This document shows positions 41,636 through 43,786 of a stretch of 43,786 bases of DNA, in pieces. Both the position numbers and the translations under genes were made by a program. This DNA comes from a bacterium. Lineage in GTDB: Bacteria > Patescibacteria > JAEDAM01 > Absconditabacterales > Absconditicoccaceae. Under the pieces are notes generated by a model. That model saw only the letters and a list, made by a program, of their open reading frames with translations, was not told the origin of the DNA and searched no databases. The number at the start of each line of letters is the position of its first letter. Position 1 is the stretch's first letter. The stretch covers positions 1-43,786 of the forward strand of contig JAUMYK010000007.1 in NCBI GenBank assembly GCA_030528665.1. The letters are read 5' to 3'.

Positions 41636-41826
41636 ACTTGAACCCTCACAATCGCCCTCACAGGACAACATCCCTCTGCCAAAGACCATTGCTCCTTAGG
41701 AAGATGAGGCTTGATAAGCACTTTTCCTGCTTGCTTCTCAGCATAGCCCTGCCTCACACACACTCCACACAAAATACAAGCCTCATGAACCACAATCAGC
41801 TGCTCTGTTTCTGTATTCATGCTCAT
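41524..41826 (-). CDS. Ferredoxin-like [4Fe-4S] protein with repeat-derived tail
   Basis: 100 residues from ATG 41826 (ATG 41820 also possible). The first about 65 residues hold CILCGVC and EGCCPVRAIV, the C-x2-C-x2-C ... C-P layout of a single [4Fe-4S] ferredoxin, with GKVLIKPHLP between. The remaining about 35 residues (from YHLACPARSCGELD) are encoded by the dispersed palindromic repeat and end at a TAG after a UGA-Gly. This suggests repeat insertion replaced the original stop. It acts as a soluble electron carrier, partner unknown. Confidence 0.7.
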
Positions 41827-41841
41827 ATACAAAATAAAAAC

Positions 41842-42054
41842 CTATTCAGTCTCTCTCTGTTTTGCAAGATGAGATTCAAAAGTATCTAATGCTGGAGTAA
41901 TTTGATTGGCTGGATAAACAGGCTGTGATTTTGCATGCTTATGTTGAGATTTGGTAGGAACTGCCTGCACAATATCCAAAAGTGAACTATTACTCTCCTG
42001 AATAGCCTGTTCTGCCTTATTTGAAATCTGTTTTTCATCTTTTTTTTGAGCCAT
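41842..42054 (-). CDS. Small hydrophilic protein of unknown function
   Basis: 70 residues, starts MAQKKDEKQISNKAEQAIQE, no membrane segment, probably disordered, with a Pro/Gln/His-rich middle. The start is fixed by a good promoter whose transcription start lies between this ATG and an upstream in-frame ATG at 42135. TAG stop 16 bp before the ferredoxin-like ATG, so the two may be co-transcribed. Confidence 0.6.
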   Translation of the reverse strand: MAQKKDEKQISNKAEQAIQESNSSLLDIVQAVPTKSQHKHAKSQPVYPANQITPALDTFESHLAKQRETE

Positions 42055-42060
42055 TGACAA

Positions 42061-42113
42061 GAAAAAAAATAAAAAAGCTGACCTTAGTGTACGAGATTCC
42101 TCCCAAAATGCAA
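42061..42113 (-). promoter_or_regulatory. Promoter with TCAG plus T-rich leader of the 41842-42054 gene
   Basis: Minus strand: TTGCAT (42108-42113), 16-bp spacer, TACACT (42086-42091), 4 nt, TCAG (42078-42081), then CTTTTTTATTTTTTTTC and ATG at 42054. Confidence 0.7.
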
Positions 42114-42203
42114 ATAAAAAAAGACCAAGAAGCATACTTCCGGTCTGAGATGATGACCCAGAACCGAAAGCAAGCCCTTAGAATACAGAAGGCTTTAGGA
42201 TAG
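42108..42203 (+). CDS. Possible 31-residue peptide
   Basis: ATG to TAG, begins MQIKKDQEAYFRSEMMTQNR and has no UGA. It overlaps the -35 box of the divergent promoter and has no visible ribosome site. Composition is plausible, but chance cannot be excluded. Confidence 0.2.
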   Translation: MQIKKDQEAYFRSEMMTQNRKQALRIQKALG

Positions 42204-42393
42204 TAGTTGCTAGTGCAACCAATAGCATTAGAGCCTCATATATTCTTCCCTCTTCTATAAACAAAATCGGTTCCAAGTCGAGATTCTCAGCTTTCATTTG
42301 GGTAAATTACTCGTTTGAGATACCAACTATCAAAATATGCCCATATTTCTCTAGTCAGTCTTATAATTGTTTTTGTTTTTTTATTTTACGATT

Positions 42394-42621
42394 GTGAAGA
42401 TACGCAAAAAAAGAAAAAAAACAAGCATAAAATTTCAAAATCCTCTAAACATTAGTTTGCACATATTCTCTAGAAAGAAAAATTTTATATTGACTTATCA
42501 GAAAAAGAGAGATATAAATAAAAAAATAGCAAAAAGAATGCTAATTGTAGTAATCTATACACCAAAAAAGTTTGAATATTATCCTTTTTATCCAAATACA
42601 AATGTTACACTGCCTTTCTAA
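42394..42621 (+). CDS. Doubtful Lys/Ile-rich open frame
   Basis: 75 residues from GTG to TAA, very rich in Lys, Ile and Tyr, as random AT-rich sequence would give. No ribosome site or recognisable motif. Listed because the 42.2-42.69 kb stretch otherwise holds no gene. Confidence 0.2.
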   Translation: MKIRKKRKKTSIKFQNPLNISLHIFSRKKNFILTYQKKRDINKKIAKRMLIVVIYTPKKFEYYPFYPNTNVTLPF

Positions 42622-42691
42622 AAGAATAAAAAATCTGATCCCTCGATCATGTTTTCCTTTTTGCTTTTAGCAGAGCATCCTACTTCCTCCG

Positions 42692-42787
42692 ATTCGTCAT
42701 TCCGGACTTGATCCGGAATCTTGTCCGCTTGCTAGGATGCTGAAGCATTTCCTCGCAACTGCGTGCGGGAAAAGCAGGATGACGAAT
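42692..42787. mobile_element. 96-bp MITE-like palindromic element
   Basis: Starts ATTCGTCAT and ends ATGACGAAT (perfect 9-bp terminal inverted repeats). Inside are CCGGACTTGATCCGG and CGCAACTGCGTGCGGGA palindromes of the dispersed family. No coding capacity. Best preserved copy in the window. Confidence 0.65.
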
Positions 42788-42856
42788 AAGAGAATCAAAG
42801 CATAGTGACAAACTAATTGATCCTCTTCACTCTTAATTTTGAACTCTTCATTAAAA

Positions 42857-42900
42857 AACTCCCCCTGCCCTACGGGCATCCCCCTCATCGAGGGGGAACT
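42857..42900. repeat. Repeat R1, left copy
   Basis: 44-bp GC-rich unit, identical to the copy at 43493-43536. It contains CCCTACGGG and CCCCCTCATCGAGGGGG palindromes. Confidence 0.95.
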
Positions 42901-42966
42901 TTTAACATTTCATCCTCATTAATTGAATCCTCCCTCAATAAGAAAAAACTGCAAATTACTTCTTCT

Positions 42967-43023
42967 CACAAGCTGAGTCCTCCCTCATCGAGGGAGGTGC
43001 TGAGCGGAGCAAGGCGGAGGGAG
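42967..43023. repeat. Repeat R2, left copy
   Basis: 57-bp unit starting CACAAGCTGAGTCCTCCCTC and ending GGCGGAGGGAG. It matches the copy at 43552-43608 except for three positions, and lies one base from the DUF559 stop. Confidence 0.95.
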
Positions 43024-43024
43024 T

Positions 43025-43408
43025 TTATGATTTGGTCAAAATCTGTAGCAAATTTTCATAAATAGCAGAAAGATTATTATACACTTCATCATTAGTATAC
43101 CTCACAACATACAAACCTAAAGATTTCAAAAAATCAGTTCTTTTCTCATCATATTTTTGAGCATCATCAACAAAGTGTGTATCTCCATCAATCTCAATAA
43201 CCAACTTATTTTTAGGTAAATAAAAATCTATAATATAATTTCCTATCACTCTTTGTCTTAAAATTCTCAAACTCAATAAATTCTGCAAAGGCAACAAACA
43301 ATCAAACCGCATCCTTTTTTCAGCTCTAGTCATATTTTTTCCCCCAAATTTAGCTCTATTTTGCAATTGAGGATTATAGGGTAATCTTGAATTCAGCTGT
43401 AACAACAT
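43025..43408 (-). CDS. DUF559 / very-short-patch-repair-like endonuclease
   Basis: 127 residues, no UGA, TAA stop. Typical family layout: LPYNPQLQNRAKFGGKNMTR near the start, then RAEKRMRF, LRILRQRVIGNYIIDFYLPK, LVIEIDGDTHFVDDAQKYDE, KRTDFLKSLGLYVVRYTNDE. The Asp in IIDFY, Glu/Asp in VIEIDGD, and the later basic residues fit a PD-(D/E)xK nuclease fold as in Vsr. Cellular role of DUF559 is not established. Flanked on both sides by the same R1-R2 repeat pair, which suggests a mobile or selfish unit. Confidence 0.88.
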   Translation of the reverse strand: MLLQLNSRLPYNPQLQNRAKFGGKNMTRAEKRMRFDCLLPLQNLLSLRILRQRVIGNYIIDFYLPKNKLVIEIDGDTHFVDDAQKYDEKRTDFLKSLGLYVVRYTNDEVYNNLSAIYENLLQILTKS

Positions 43409-43492
43409 AAGTCAATCTTTTCTCAATAAAGCATATTTCACTATAAGTATTATGTATAGGGATACAAGAAAAAGTATACAACTAATTTGAAA

Positions 43493-43536
43493 AACTCCCC
43501 CTGCCCTACGGGCATCCCCCTCATCGAGGGGGAACT
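43493..43536. repeat. Repeat R1, right copy
   Basis: Identical to 42857-42900, in the same orientation, 84 bp upstream of the DUF559 start codon. Confidence 0.95.
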
Positions 43537-43551
43537 TCCAGCATCCGATCC

Positions 43552-43608
43552 CACAAGCTGAGTCCTCCCTCAGTGAGGGAGGTGCTGAGCGGAGCGAGGC
43601 GGAGGGAG
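43552..43608. repeat. Repeat R2, right copy
   Basis: Same orientation as 42967-43023. The central loop is CAGTGAG rather than CATCGAG, keeping the stem but changing the loop, and GCG replaces GCA near the end. Confidence 0.95.
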
Positions 43609-43617
43609 CTATAGATT

Positions 43618-43689
43618 GCAGATCAAGTCCGGAATGACGAGGAGATCAAGTCCGGAATGACGAGGAGATCAAGTCCGGAATGACTAAGA
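43618..43689. repeat. Three tandem 23-bp units
   Basis: GATCAAGTCCGGAATGACGA begins at 43621, 43644 and 43667, a period of 23. Each is the right half of the dispersed palindromic element, so half-elements have amplified in tandem next to R2. Confidence 0.9.
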
Positions 43690-43786
43690 AAGCCAAATCC
43701 GAAATACCACAAAAAAAAGAGTAGCGAACATACTACTCTCTTTCCTATGTACAAAAATCAACACTCCTCTCTATACACCATCATAT

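Noticed and set aside
42857..43608. Integron cassette or phage attachment sites
   Set aside because: R1 and R2 lack attC core sites, no integrase is present and no tRNA gene overlaps them.
43618..43689. Short CRISPR array
   Set aside because: The 23-bp units are directly adjacent without variable spacers and derive from the dispersed palindrome; no cas genes are nearby.

Overview
ORGANISM. The window comes from an AT-rich bacterium that reads UGA as glycine (translation table 25). This points to Candidate Phyla Radiation bacteria of the Absconditabacteria (SR1) / Gracilibacteria (BD1-5, GN02) lineages; I cannot tell which. In-frame TGA falls where family motifs require glycine: the first Gly of the PilB P-loop, two Gly of the SecA GRAGRQGDPG motif, the Gly of the SecA CPCGSGKKYKKC tail, FtsK, Lgt and a Gly/Ser linker. 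Every reconstructed gene ends in TAA or TAG. With UGA read as a stop, about two thirds of the genes look broken and several vanish. All coordinates below use UGA = Gly.

LAYOUT. 1-6.0 kb: the tail of one gene, then a 1886-residue secreted protein with three pectate-lyase-like beta-helix units, Ig-like and cadherin-like modules, a Gly/Ser linker and an SLH-like C-terminus. 6.2-10.8 kb: FtsK, a small unknown, a SIMPL-domain protein and two small minus-strand unknowns. 11.1-15.9 kb: class I ribonucleotide reductase (the ATP-cone is on the beta subunit, not on alpha) and pyruvate kinase. 16.1-20.8 kb (minus): CCA-adding enzyme, MurB, a small membrane protein, enolase. 21-26.5 kb (plus): an HExxH protein, PilB, PilC and a companion, then a thioredoxin/CcdA pair. 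26.5-28.2 kb (minus): DUF2461 protein and Lgt. 28.3-29 kb: tRNA-Cys and about 580 bp of mostly non-coding DNA. 29-32.4 kb (minus): a GH26-like glycosidase after a membrane-anchored HTH protein, a small membrane protein and a holin-like protein; then an IscU/SufU-like protein that lacks two of three cluster cysteines. 32.5-38.6 kb: AbiEi-like protein, metallophosphoesterase, SecA and a PriA-like remnant. 38.6-42 kb (minus): quinone-reductase-like flavoprotein, Tex, ferredoxin-like protein, small unknown. 42.6-43.7 kb: a repeat-rich island around a DUF559 nuclease.

HOW IT FITS TOGETHER. The mix of cell-surface enzymes, type IV pilus motor, SecA, Lgt, disulfide relay and a thin core metabolism (lower glycolysis, dNTP synthesis) fits a small, attached, possibly episymbiotic or predatory cell. 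Expression signals are unusually regular: sigma70-type promoters, mostly with a 16-bp spacer and often TTGCAA at -35; a recurring TCAG plus T-rich leader 25-45 nt before start codons; at least one apparently leaderless mRNA; and short hairpin/U-tract terminators.
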